Part shown: positions 1-5,978 of the stretch, in pieces | Layout of the letters: the number at the start of each line of letters is the position of its first letter | How positions within the stretch are numbered: position 1 is the first letter of the stretch | Assembly: GCA_001771055.1 (NCBI GenBank) | Contig: MESS01000027.1 | Location: 9,591-16,421, forward strand | Source of the DNA: Caldithrix sp. RBG_13_44_9 | GTDB lineage: Bacteria; Calditrichota; Calditrichia; RBG-13-44-9 | Direction: 5' to 3' | DNA: 6,831 nucleotides | Program-made: the position numbers and the translations under genes | The notes under the pieces: generated by a model | What the model was told of the DNA's origin: nothing | Databases searched by the model: none | What the model saw: only the letters and a program-made list of their open reading frames with translations

Positions 1-2
1 TT

Positions 3-119
3 ATTGAATTGAATCGGTTAACCGAGAAAAAGCGCAAGGCCACCCAATTAATTTGGGAGGTGTTAAATAGAATTGAAAATTTCCACAAAATCGGTTTGAT
101 AAAAAATAAAAAAAACTAA
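3..119 (+). CDS. C-terminal fragment of an unidentified protein, cut by the window edge
   Basis: The frame starting at base 3 is open from the left edge to a TAA at 117-119, giving 38 codons. The residues read like a real protein tail: a charged, possibly coiled-coil helix (LTEKKRKATQ, then LIWEVLNRIENF) ending in a lysine-rich stretch. No start codon is visible, so the gene would begin outside the window. It converges on the minus-strand rplU-rpmA pair. The fragment is too short to assign to a family. A small coiled-coil protein is one possibility, but that is only a guess from composition. Chance openness over 38 codons in AT-rich DNA is also possible. Confidence 0.35.
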   Translation: MELNRLTEKKRKATQLIWEVLNRIENFHKIGLIKNKKN

Positions 120-274
120 AAGCAGAGAGTATAGCGCAAACAGCAGAGCGTTGCGGGTAATCAGGTAATTGCCCACTGCCTGGTTAATTGATTGCTGTTT
201 TAATCTTTAATCTTTCTTCAATCAAACTCTACTTTCCTCTATGGCTATGCTATCTACTCCTTGCGCTTTACTTT
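120..274. other. Intergenic stretch, no gene seen
   Basis: AT-rich spacer between the convergent partial frame at the left edge and the rpmA terminator. I see no tRNA, no convincing open frame and no strong hairpin. A CAGG/CCTG pair around 163-182 could form only a short stem. Confidence 0.6.
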
Positions 275-308
275 AAATAAAAAAGGCTGACCCAACTCTG
301 AATCAGCC
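275..308 (-). terminator. Intrinsic terminator after rpmA
   Basis: Read on the minus strand, GGCTGA (308-303) pairs with TCAGCC (290-285) around a 12-nt loop. It is followed directly by a T-rich run, TTTTTTATTT (284-275). A flanking G.U pair could add one step to the stem. It lies about 25 bp after the rpmA stop, so it should end the rplU-rpmA transcript. It also means that obgE, which often follows rpmA, is not co-transcribed here. Confidence 0.8.
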
Positions 309-333
309 CATAGAAAAAATGTGATTAATAATA

Positions 334-597
334 TCAGGCCTGCATTTCGGGATAGACGCTTACTCGCATCCGCTGCTTGTCCTTATGTTCAAATTTAACA
401 TAACCGTCAATAATGGTAAACAGGGTATCATCTTTGGCCCGTTTGACATTCACACCGGGATGAATTTTGGTACCACGCTGTCGCACTAAAATACTGCCGG
501 CATTGACATACTGATTGCCAAAACGCTTTACACCCAGACGTTGACTGTTACTCTCACGTCCGTTTCGTGAACTTCCTACCCCTTTTTTATGAGCCAT
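334..597 (-). CDS. rpmA: Large ribosomal subunit protein bL27
   Basis: bL27 is a 50S ribosomal protein whose flexible N-terminal arm reaches the peptidyl-transferase centre and helps place tRNA ends. The 87-residue product has the family's normal length and signature: it begins MAHKKGVGSSRNGRES and continues with the conserved core LGVKRFGNQYVNAGSILVRQRGT and HPGVNVKRAKDDTLF. The arm begins directly with MAHKK, so the cleavable N-terminal extension known from Firmicutes is absent. The ATG at 597-595 is preceded by AGAGG six bases upstream. It follows rplU by 15 bp, the usual order in bacteria, so the two are almost certainly co-transcribed. An intrinsic terminator follows. Nothing unusual was seen in the sequence. 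Confidence 0.98.
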   Translation of the reverse strand: MAHKKGVGSSRNGRESNSQRLGVKRFGNQYVNAGSILVRQRGTKIHPGVNVKRAKDDTLFTIIDGYVKFEHKDKQRMRVSVYPEMQA

Positions 598-612
598 AAT
601 ACACCTCTTTCC

Positions 613-921
613 TTAAGCAATTTTTTCGATTTGAATCTTGGTAAAATTCTGACGGTGGCCTTTCTTCAACTGATAGCCTTTCCGTTTTTTCTTCTTCCAG
701 ACAATCACTTTGGCATCCCGGCCATGTGCCAGAATCTTGGCCGATACTTTGGATTTTTCCACCACCGGCTGCCCGATCTTTACACTCTTTTCGGAACCGA
801 CCAGTAACACTTTATCAAATTCCACCGATTCACCGACCTCTTTATTCAGATAGGGAACTTTGATTACTTTATCTTTTTCTACTCTGAATTGCTGTCCGGC
901 AATATCCACAATCGCGTACAT
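613..921 (-). CDS. rplU: Large ribosomal subunit protein bL21
   Basis: bL21 binds 23S rRNA in the 50S subunit. The 102-residue product has the standard length and the family pattern: an opening MYAIVDIAGQQFRVEKDKVIKVP, a central VEFDKVLLVGSEKSVKIGQPVV, then a basic C-terminal RNA-binding segment (KKKKRKGYQLKKGHRQNFTKIQIEKI). The GHRQNFT stretch with basic residues before it is characteristic. The ATG at 921-919 has AAAGGA eight bases upstream. It is the first gene of a two-gene unit with rpmA, with a candidate promoter about 35 to 60 bp upstream. The identification is secure from the protein alone and from the rpmA neighbour. Confidence 0.98.
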   Translation of the reverse strand: MYAIVDIAGQQFRVEKDKVIKVPYLNKEVGESVEFDKVLLVGSEKSVKIGQPVVEKSKVSAKILAHGRDAKVIVWKKKKRKGYQLKKGHRQNFTKIQIEKIA

Positions 922-953
922 GAATTACATCCTTTCATAGAATTAAGCCCCAA

Positions 954-982
954 AATTTAAGAGGTCTGTGGAGGTTTTACAA
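954..982 (-). promoter_or_regulatory. Candidate sigma-70-type promoter for rplU-rpmA
   Basis: On the minus strand TTGTAA (982-977) and TAAATT (959-954) are separated by exactly 17 bp, each matching four of six consensus positions. The start would fall near 946, about 25 bp before the rplU ATG. This is a pattern match only; promoter consensus in this lineage is unknown. Confidence 0.35.
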
Positions 983-1015
983 GTGGAAATTTTTTTCCTG
1001 GGTAAATTTGAAAAT

Positions 1016-1090
1016 TTAACCACCAAGACACTACGACACTAAGAAATCACCAAGATAACTGATAAAATGCTTCCCACGGAATACACGAAA
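1016..1090. repeat. Intergenic repeat A, copy 1 (75 bp)
   Basis: This 75-bp unit, starting TTAACCACCAAG and ending GGAATACACGAAA, recurs at 1285-1359 in the same orientation. By eye the copies differ at five positions and have no length change. The inner block from AAGAAATCACC to ATGCTTCC is identical in both. The CACCAAG/ACACGAAA wording resembles dispersed spacer microrepeats seen in several bacterial phyla. No coding function is apparent. Confidence 0.85.
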
Positions 1091-1172
1091 TCTGTCCACG
1101 CCTGCCCGGCAACTGACGGGAATTAACACGAATTATAATACTTACTTTGCTTATCAGGAATTATTCCAATCC

Positions 1173-1218
1173 TGTCCCGTAGGGACAACTGCTTTTAACC
1201 CAGCTATTCATAGCTGGG
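1173..1218. repeat. Intergenic repeat B, copy 1 (two adjacent hairpins)
   Basis: Two stem-loops lie side by side. The first is TGTCCC-GTA-GGGACA (1173-1187), a perfect 6-bp stem. The second is CCCAGCTA-TTCA-TAGCTGGG (1199-1218), a perfect 8-bp stem with a 4-nt loop. A second copy with altered but still pairing stems lies at 1395-1440. A head-only fragment (CCGTAGGGACGACTG) lies at 1249-1263. Confidence 0.8.
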
Positions 1219-1284
1219 ATTTTCAGATCCCCCCCAAAATAAGCATTCCGTAGGGACGACTGATATAAGATGTGCAGTCTCTTA

Positions 1285-1359
1285 TTAACCACCAAGCCAC
1301 TAAAACACCAAGAAATCACCAAGATAACTGATAAAATGCTTCCTACGGAATACACGAAA
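1285..1359. repeat. Intergenic repeat A, copy 2 (75 bp)
   Basis: Same orientation and length as the copy at 1016-1090, with about 70 of 75 positions shared. Each A copy is followed by a B copy, so an A-plus-B block appears to have been duplicated as a unit. Open frames crossing this area are products of the repeat and show no protein-like features. Confidence 0.85.
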
Positions 1360-1394
1360 AAATACCAAAGCAAACCTGACTATTACCTCAATCC

Positions 1395-1440
1395 TGTTCC
1401 AGAGGGACAGCTGAGAATAACCCAGCCATTTATGGCTGGG
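1395..1440. repeat. Intergenic repeat B, copy 2 (two adjacent hairpins)
   Basis: The first stem is TGTTCC-AGA-GGGACA (1395-1409), held with one G.T pair. The second is CCCAGCCA-TTTA-TGGCTGGG (1421-1440). Compared with copy 1, the second stem has T:A replaced by C:G, a compensatory pair of changes that keeps the fold while loop and spacer bases drift. Confidence 0.8.
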
Positions 1441-1556
1441 TATAACCGATGCCCTCTCAGAAAAAAGCGGCTCGTCAGGACGCCCGTCTGGCACTGGACG
1501 TAGCTTTGCCGGACTGGCTACTCTAATACAATAGGGAAGGGATTATATTTTCCATT

Positions 1557-3068
1557 TCAAACCTGATATGAATCCCTTTCCTCTTCCTCCTCCTCTTCTG
1601 AAACAGGCAGCATGCTGTTCAGTAGATCTTTAAATTGCAGACCCTGCTCCAGATAATACTTGCTCAGGAAAGAATACTCGGCTAATCCGAATAATACCAA
1701 TTCCATCAGCAGTAGTGCCTCCTCCCGGTTTACTTCCGGATGATATTCTTTTACCAGTTCCTTTAAACCGGGAACGCGGTTCACCACTGCTTCATATTCT
1801 TTCTGAGTGATATCGCTTATCAGATCCAGAGTATGCCCCTCGGCAAACCAGTTGACGATTTTTTGATAGGGGGAGGTGTCCTGCTTCTTTTTTAATTTTT
1901 CCGGGTTGGGAAAGTATTGCGGAAATTGGGAACGGATTGCTTTTCCTATTAAAATATGGGCTACCTTGGTGGTCCCTTCCTGCTCACCCTCATATACCAG
2001 CTCCACTTTCCCGGTGATAGACTGGATCACCCCGCTGAAATCTGAAATGCGGATAAAAGCACTGTTCTCGTTATGCAGCAGCATCCGGCGCTCGGCCGTG
2101 CTGACCAGATTTTCATAGGCAGAAATAGATAACCGGGCAGAAACACCGCTCTTGGGATCGATGTATTCGCTCTGCCGCGCCTCAAAGGCCACCTGTTCCA
2201 CCAAATCTTTTATCAGGTTATGAACCTGGATCTTTTCCTGGGCTTCCTGATGGAGACGGGCTTCCTGTTCGGTGATCTGACGGGAAGCCGGGATATTTTT
2301 GGGATAATGGGTGAGGATCTGACTCTCGATCCGGTCCTTCAACGGGGTCACGATCGCCCCGCGATTGGTATAGTCCTCCGGATTGGCGGTGAAGACAAAT
2401 TGAATATCCAGCGGCAGCCGGATATTGAATCCGCGGATCTGCACATCCCGCTCCTGCAGGATATTGAACAGTGCTACCTGGATGCGGGCCTGGAGATCCG
2501 GCAATTCGTTAATGACAAAAATTCCGCGATGGGAGCGGGGGATGAGCCCAAAATGGATCACCCGTTCATCGGAATAGGGTAGGCGCAGCGAAGCCGCTTT
2601 GATGGGATCGACATCTCCAATGAGATCAGCAATGGAAACATCGGGAGTGGCCAGTTTTTCGGTGTAACGCTCACTGCGGTGCATCCAGCGAATGGGCGTT
2701 TCATCACCCTTTTCAGCAATCAAATCCTTGGCAAACCGCGAAAGCGGTGCCAGCGGATCATCATTGAGTTCCGATCCGTCGATTACCGGGATGTAATCAT
2801 CCAGCAGGTCAATCATCTGCCGGGCAATGCGGGTCTTAGCCTGTCCCCGCAGGCCTAACAGGGTGATATTATGCCGGGAGAGAATGGCTCGCTGCAGATC
2901 AGGAATTACCGAATGTTCGTAACCGATGATCCCCGGAAAAATCTTCTCACCACTTTTCATTTTTTGGATGAGATTAGAACGAAGCTCCTCTTTGATGGAG
3001 CGGGAACGATATCCTGACTTCTTTAACTGACCCAAATTCTTGATTTGTCCGATGTTTTTTATTTCCAT
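1557..3068 (-). CDS. MoxR/magnesium-chelatase-like AAA+ ATPase paired with a VWA protein
   Basis: A 503-residue AAA+ ATPase of the ChlI/MoxR type. Visible elements are: an N-terminal segment SIKEELRSNL (24-33) and FPGIIGYE (44-51); Walker A GLRGQAKT (72-79); the family-typical block RSERYTEKLATPDVSIADLIGDVDP (131-155, not quoted in full); a Walker B position GIFVINELPDL (182-192), with Asn where most AAA+ proteins have the first Asp; sensor 1 in TANPED (N229); an arginine in TPLKDR (R246); and a sensor-2-like SARLS (310-314). The C-terminus ends in an acidic run of seven Glu (491-497). The ATG at 3068 has AGGAG nine bases upstream. The VWA gene lies 68 bp upstream on the same strand, so the two probably form an operon. 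By family analogy the pair works as a chaperone-like remodelling machine. It is unlikely to be a true magnesium chelatase, as no ChlH or pigment gene is visible. The target is unknown. Confidence 0.9.
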   Translation of the reverse strand: MEIKNIGQIKNLGQLKKSGYRSRSIKEELRSNLIQKMKSGEKIFPGIIGYEHSVIPDLQRAILSRHNITLLGLRGQAKTRIARQMIDLLDDYIPVIDGSELNDDPLAPLSRFAKDLIAEKGDETPIRWMHRSERYTEKLATPDVSIADLIGDVDPIKAASLRLPYSDERVIHFGLIPRSHRGIFVINELPDLQARIQVALFNILQERDVQIRGFNIRLPLDIQFVFTANPEDYTNRGAIVTPLKDRIESQILTHYPKNIPASRQITEQEARLHQEAQEKIQVHNLIKDLVEQVAFEARQSEYIDPKSGVSARLSISAYENLVSTAERRMLLHNENSAFIRISDFSGVIQSITGKVELVYEGEQEGTTKVAHILIGKAIRSQFPQYFPNPEKLKKKQDTSPYQKIVNWFAEGHTLDLISDITQKEYEAVVNRVPGLKELVKEYHPEVNREEALLLMELVLFGLAEYSFLSKYYLEQGLQFKDLLNSMLPVSEEEEEEERDSYQV

Positions 3069-3136
3069 TAAGTTATACTCCTGGTTGATTTTTGCAGGTT
3101 ATGTTTTTCAGATTTTAAAGAATATCATTATCTCAA

Positions 3137-4237
3137 TCACCTTACTTTTTTCCGGCGGTGACGAATGTAATCCTCAAAAATAAATTCTCCTAAATTTTGT
3201 AAGCTGCTGTAGTAAGCCCGGCCCTGGTTCACCCGGGTAAAATCACGCACAAAATGCTGCAGGTAGGGATCGCGGGAAATCATAAAAGTGGTGATCGGGA
3301 TCTGCAGCCGCCGGCAGCGGGCCGCTAAATTAAGGGTTTGATTAACGATTTTCCGGTCCAGACCAAAAGGATTCTTGTAATATTTCAGCCTCTCCTTCAG
3401 ACAGGTGGGTTTGCCATCTGTGATCATAAATATCTGTTTATTTTGAGTTTTACGTCGACGGAGAATATCCATAGCCAACTGCAGGCCAGCCACGGTGTTG
3501 GTGTAAAAAGGTCCTACCTGCAGGTAGGGGAGATCCTTAATGCTGATCGGCCAGGCATCGGTTCCGAAGACAATGATATCCAGGGTGTCCTTGGGATATT
3601 GGGTGGTGATAAGTTCAGCCAGTGCCATGGCGACTTTTTTAGCCGGGGTGATTCGATCTTCCCCATATAAGATCATCGAATGAGAAATATCAATCATCAG
3701 TACGGTGGAAGTATGGGTTTTATACTCCCGTTCTTCAACTTCCAGATCGTCTTCAGTGAGATGAAAATCCATAATACCATGGTTAATCTGGGCATTACGG
3801 ATGGATTCGGTCATGGCAATCTGATCCAGAGTATCGCCAAACTGGAATTCCCGCAGATCGGAAGTTGGTTCATCACCCATTCCCGGGTAGGGTGTACGGT
3901 GATTACCCAATCCTGATTTTCGCAGCTTGGAGAAGATTTCTTCCAGGGAACGGCGGCGGATAGATTGCTCGGAGCGGACGGTCAATTGAAATGTTCCATT
4001 GCCATCTTCATTTTCTTTGATATAACCCTTCTCTTTTAATTCCCCTATGAAATCACCCATGCCATAATCGTTATTGGTCAGCTGGTACTTGCGGTCCAGT
4101 TCATTTAGCCAGCTCAGGGTTTCGGCTACATCTCCGGCAGTGTAAAGCAGGATCTGCATGAAGAGGTCCAGCAGTTTTTCGAAGGGGGTCTGACCTTCAT
4201 TAGCGGGTAGATATTCTGTAAATCTATATCCAAGCAT
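3137..4237 (-). CDS. VWA-domain protein, partner of the AAA+ ATPase (ChlD-like)
   Basis: A 366-residue protein. Residues 1-100 are helical, ending in a winged-helix-like segment (IGELKEKGYIKEN, 64-76). A linker follows with RRRSLEEIFSKL (94-105) and FQFGDTLDQIAMTESIRNA (131-149), which matches my recollection of ATPase-linked VWA proteins. The VWA domain runs from about 176 to 350 with a complete MIDAS metal site: D183-I-S185-H-S187, T248 and D274 (MITDGKP). The tail is very basic (RHRRKKVR). No signal peptide or membrane span is visible, so it is probably cytoplasmic. The ATG at 4237 has only a weak AGAG-like ribosome site. It is the first gene of the pair. Its N-terminal part is much shorter than in the long actinobacterial relatives I recall. 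The role is inferred: metal-dependent binding of a client or adaptor for the ATPase ring. Confidence 0.88.
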   Translation of the reverse strand: MLGYRFTEYLPANEGQTPFEKLLDLFMQILLYTAGDVAETLSWLNELDRKYQLTNNDYGMGDFIGELKEKGYIKENEDGNGTFQLTVRSEQSIRRRSLEEIFSKLRKSGLGNHRTPYPGMGDEPTSDLREFQFGDTLDQIAMTESIRNAQINHGIMDFHLTEDDLEVEEREYKTHTSTVLMIDISHSMILYGEDRITPAKKVAMALAELITTQYPKDTLDIIVFGTDAWPISIKDLPYLQVGPFYTNTVAGLQLAMDILRRRKTQNKQIFMITDGKPTCLKERLKYYKNPFGLDRKIVNQTLNLAARCRRLQIPITTFMISRDPYLQHFVRDFTRVNQGRAYYSSLQNLGEFIFEDYIRHRRKKVR

Positions 4238-4302
4238 CTTTGATCTCTGCGAAAAAAGTTCATTAAAGTCAAAAATTTATGAAAATAATTATGAATAACA
4301 TA

Positions 4303-4331
4303 ACTATAAATAAGCGGAAATGTTCTATAAA
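4303..4331 (-). promoter_or_regulatory. Candidate promoter for the VWA-ATPase pair
   Basis: On the minus strand TTTATA (4331-4326) and TATAGT (4308-4303) are 17 bp apart, matching four and five consensus positions. The start would lie near 4296, leaving a leader of roughly 60 nt before the VWA gene. The region is so AT-rich that chance matches are expected. Confidence 0.3.
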
Positions 4332-4398
4332 TCCTGGAAATTTTTTAAAAATTATCCAAGAAAACTCATGGCTGTATTGAGAAAAAGCGTTTAGGGAA

Positions 4399-4412
4399 TT
4401 GTATTAATACAA
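4399..4412. promoter_or_regulatory. 14-bp perfect palindrome, possible operator
   Basis: TTGTATTAATACAA is a perfect inverted repeat about 160 bp upstream of the VWA gene. Further TTGTA words lie next to it on the minus strand, between 4413 and 4431. It could be a binding site for a dimeric regulator acting on the VWA-ATPase pair. AT-rich palindromes are common by chance, so support is thin. Confidence 0.22.
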
Positions 4413-4440
4413 AATTATTACAAAATACAAAAGAAAAGGA

Positions 4441-4517
4441 AGTTGGCAGGTGGCAAGAAAACAAGACAAAAGACAAAAGATTAAAAATAGTTGGCAGTTG
4501 ACTGTCAGCAGTTGGCA
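4441..4517. repeat. Degenerate microrepeats (AGTTGGCAG and AGACAAA)
   Basis: AGTTGGCAG occurs at 4441-4449 and 4489-4497, with AGTTGGCA at 4510-4517. AGACAAA occurs back to back at 4464-4470 and 4471-4477. These are imperfect, low-complexity direct repeats in non-coding DNA with no visible function. Confidence 0.6.
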
Positions 4518-4587
4518 AAAAACTAGATGACAAGAATCAAGACAAAATACAATAACTTATCTTTTACCTTTGGCCCTTAGCCTTTTT

Positions 4588-4647
4588 TCCCGACAGACAA
4601 CGTCTCCCTCCCGTCGACCTGTCGGGATCAGATCATCCCTGATCTGA
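4588..4647. repeat. Two adjacent inverted repeats in the spacer left of the insertion sequence
   Basis: TCCCGACAG (4588-4596) pairs with CTGTCGGGA (4619-4627) around a 22-nt loop. Immediately after, TCAGATCA (4628-4635) pairs with TGATCTGA (4640-4647) around TCCC. Both stems are perfect. No gene ends next to them, so a terminator role is not obvious. They may be remnants of a dispersed hairpin repeat. Confidence 0.5.
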
Positions 4648-4683
4648 CCTTTATCCCTTTTCCTTTAACCTTTAATTGATAAA

Positions 4684-4764
4684 TAGCATGACATCGTTTA
4701 CACATTTTCTAGCATGACATCGTTAACAGTCTAATTGTAAAAGTCTAGCATAAGATCGTTTACA
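4684..4764 (+). repeat. Left-end transposase-site repeats L1, L2, L3
   Basis: Three 19-bp copies in the same orientation: 4684-4702 (L1), 4710-4728 (L2, one mismatch to L1) and 4746-4764 (L3, two mismatches). The start-to-start distances are 26 and 36 bp. They are probably binding sites for the encoded transposase, by analogy with elements such as Tn7 and Mu that carry several sites per end. Confidence 0.85.
4723..4751 (+). promoter_or_regulatory. Candidate transposase promoter embedded in the end repeats
   Basis: TTAACA (4723-4728, end of L2) and TAGCAT (4746-4751, start of L3) are exactly 17 bp apart, matching five and four consensus positions. If real, transposase bound to L2 and L3 would cover its own promoter, giving autorepression. 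This is inferred from geometry alone. Confidence 0.28.
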
Positions 4765-4803
4765 TTTTGGAATTTCCTATCCATTTTCTGAATCCACTAA
4801 CCT

Positions 4804-4807
4804 GGAG
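4804..4807 (+). promoter_or_regulatory. Ribosome binding site deciding the transposase start
   Basis: GGAG lies seven bases before the ATG at 4815. The frame is also open from a TTG at 4767, but no comparable site precedes that codon and it lies directly beside the L3 repeat. Confidence 0.7.
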
Positions 4808-4814
4808 ATCAGAA

Positions 4815-5978
4815 ATGGATGAAATTGAAATCAGAAGACAGGCAGTAATTATGTATCTTTCTCATATCACACCCTCAGAGGTCTGTAAGTCTTTACAAAA
4901 AAGCCGTCCCTGGTTCTATAAATGGGTGAAACGGTATGAAGCCAATCCGAAAGGTGATTGGTTTATCGAACATTCTCGTCGTCCCCATATGATTAATAAA
5001 TCTCTGGAAGAAAACCTTGAACATCTCATCATCGAGATCAGGCGCAAACTTGAAGGGAATGCTTATGCCCAAATTGGGGCAATTAGTATCCAATGGGAAC
5101 TTAGAAAACTGCATATCGATCCCCCACCTGTTTGGACTATTGATCGGATTATCAAGAAACACCATCTTACTTATACTAAACCCAAAATCTCTAAAAAGGA
5201 AAATGAATACCCCGATTATAGTTCGGCTTTTACTCATCAATTGGATATTGTTGGCCCCCGTTATCTTCAAAAAAGCAAAAGAAAATATTATTTCTCGAAT
5301 ATCATTGATACCACTACCCATTGTGTTCACATAAACGCTATTGATAATAAAGCATCCGATGGAATTGTTCGTACCGTGATGAGATTCTGGAAACAATTTG
5401 GTATCCCTGATTATCTTCAAATGGATAATGAACTATCTTATCGTGGTAGCAACCGGCATCCTCACAGCTTCAGCAAATTAATTCGTTTCGCCCTCTCTCA
5501 AGACGTTATACCTGTTTTTATCCCTCAATCTGAGCCGTGGAGAAACGGAATTATCGAAAAATTCAACGACACATTCGATAAAAAATTCTTTCGAACTCAA
5601 AACTTTACCAGTTTTCACCATCTTGTTGAAAGTGCTCTCGATTTTGAAGCTTTTCATAATACCAACTATCGCTATGGTGTACATAACAACCAAACCCCAA
5701 TAGAGGTACATAAGAAAAATAATATCATCGCCTATCTGGATAATGAATATCAAATCCCAACCTATATTCCGTTGATAGAGGGAAATATAAAAGTTATTCG
5801 TTTCATTCGCAGTGACCGCACGTTAAATATATTTGGTGAAACATTTTTGGTAAAACCAGAACTGATTTATCACTATGTAGAAGCAGTAATCTCAATCAAG
5901 GCACAAGCATTAAAAGTGTCCTGTGATAATCAGCTCATACAAGAGTTCCCCTACTATGTGCCTGTTGATTGGATGTAA
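4815..5978 (+). CDS. DDE (rve-type integrase core) transposase, IS481-like
   Basis: A 387-residue transposase that should cut and join the element's ends. The N-terminal part carries a helix-turn-helix-like region (residues 8-40: RQAVIMYLSHITPSEVCKSL, then RPWFYKWVKRYE) and a second DNA-binding segment to about 120. The catalytic core has D144 (HQLDIVGPRY), D204 (LQMDNELSYRGSNRHP) and E248 (PWRNGIIEKFNDTF). The second gap is 43 residues rather than the 35 usual in IS3/IS481 proteins, owing to extra sequence after MDNE. The NGxxE context fixes E248 as catalytic; E240 would give a gap of 35 but lies outside that motif. A C-terminal beta-rich domain follows (about 320-387). The last codons overlap the R1 repeat. 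The gene is more AT-rich than its neighbours, in keeping with its mobile origin. The catalytic triad is intact, so it may be active. Confidence 0.92.
   Translation: MDEIEIRRQAVIMYLSHITPSEVCKSLQKSRPWFYKWVKRYEANPKGDWFIEHSRRPHMINKSLEENLEHLIIEIRRKLEGNAYAQIGAISIQWELRKLHIDPPPVWTIDRIIKKHHLTYTKPKISKKENEYPDYSSAFTHQLDIVGPRYLQKSKRKYYFSNIIDTTTHCVHINAIDNKASDGIVRTVMRFWKQFGIPDYLQMDNELSYRGSNRHPHSFSKLIRFALSQDVIPVFIPQSEPWRNGIIEKFNDTFDKKFFRTQNFTSFHHLVESALDFEAFHNTNYRYGVHNNQTPIEVHKKNNIIAYLDNEYQIPTYIPLIEGNIKVIRFIRSDRTLNIFGETFLVKPELIYHYVEAVISIKAQALKVSCDNQLIQEFPYYVPVDWM

Larger units (their letters stand above)
922..1556. other. 635-bp gene-free region with repeats
   Basis: Spacer between the start of rplU and the end of the ATPase gene, both minus strand. 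It holds the rplU promoter candidate, two A repeats, two B repeats and a B fragment. A GC-richer stretch at 1468-1516 (around CAGGACGCCCGTCTGG) could form an imperfect hairpin ahead of a T6 run on the minus strand. That might end ATPase transcription, but the stem is bulged and lies about 10 nt from the T run. No protein-like frame was found. Confidence 0.6.
4238..4676. other. Gene-free AT-rich region upstream of the VWA gene
   Basis: About 440 bp with no protein-like frame on either strand. It holds the promoter and palindrome candidates near the VWA gene, then purine-rich microrepeats, then pyrimidine-rich ACCTTT-type sequence with two hairpins up to the left end of the insertion sequence. 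Confidence 0.6.

Noticed and set aside
14..25. 12-bp palindrome TCGGTTAACCGA near the left edge
   Set aside because: It lies inside the open frame at the left edge and is short enough to arise by chance; no regulatory context is visible.
1161..1503. Small open frames on both strands across the A/B repeats
   Set aside because: Their sequence is that of the non-coding repeats. They lack protein-like composition, and frames on both strands overlap each other.
2220..2582. Plus-strand frame inside the ATPase gene
   Set aside because: It is a shadow of the strongly supported minus-strand ATPase reading frame.
1557..4237. Calling the pair magnesium chelatase subunits I and D
   Set aside because: Only general ATPase and VWA similarity supports this. 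No ChlH/BchH or tetrapyrrole gene is present, and the ATPase belongs to a branch with distinct signature blocks.
4767..4814. Longer transposase start at a TTG (4767)
   Set aside because: There is no ribosome site before it, and it lies directly after the L3 repeat. The ATG at 4815 has GGAG at good spacing and begins the family-like helix-turn-helix region.
4893..5420. 175-codon minus-strand frame inside the transposase gene
   Set aside because: It is antisense to an intact DDE transposase with a full catalytic triad and shows no motif of its own.
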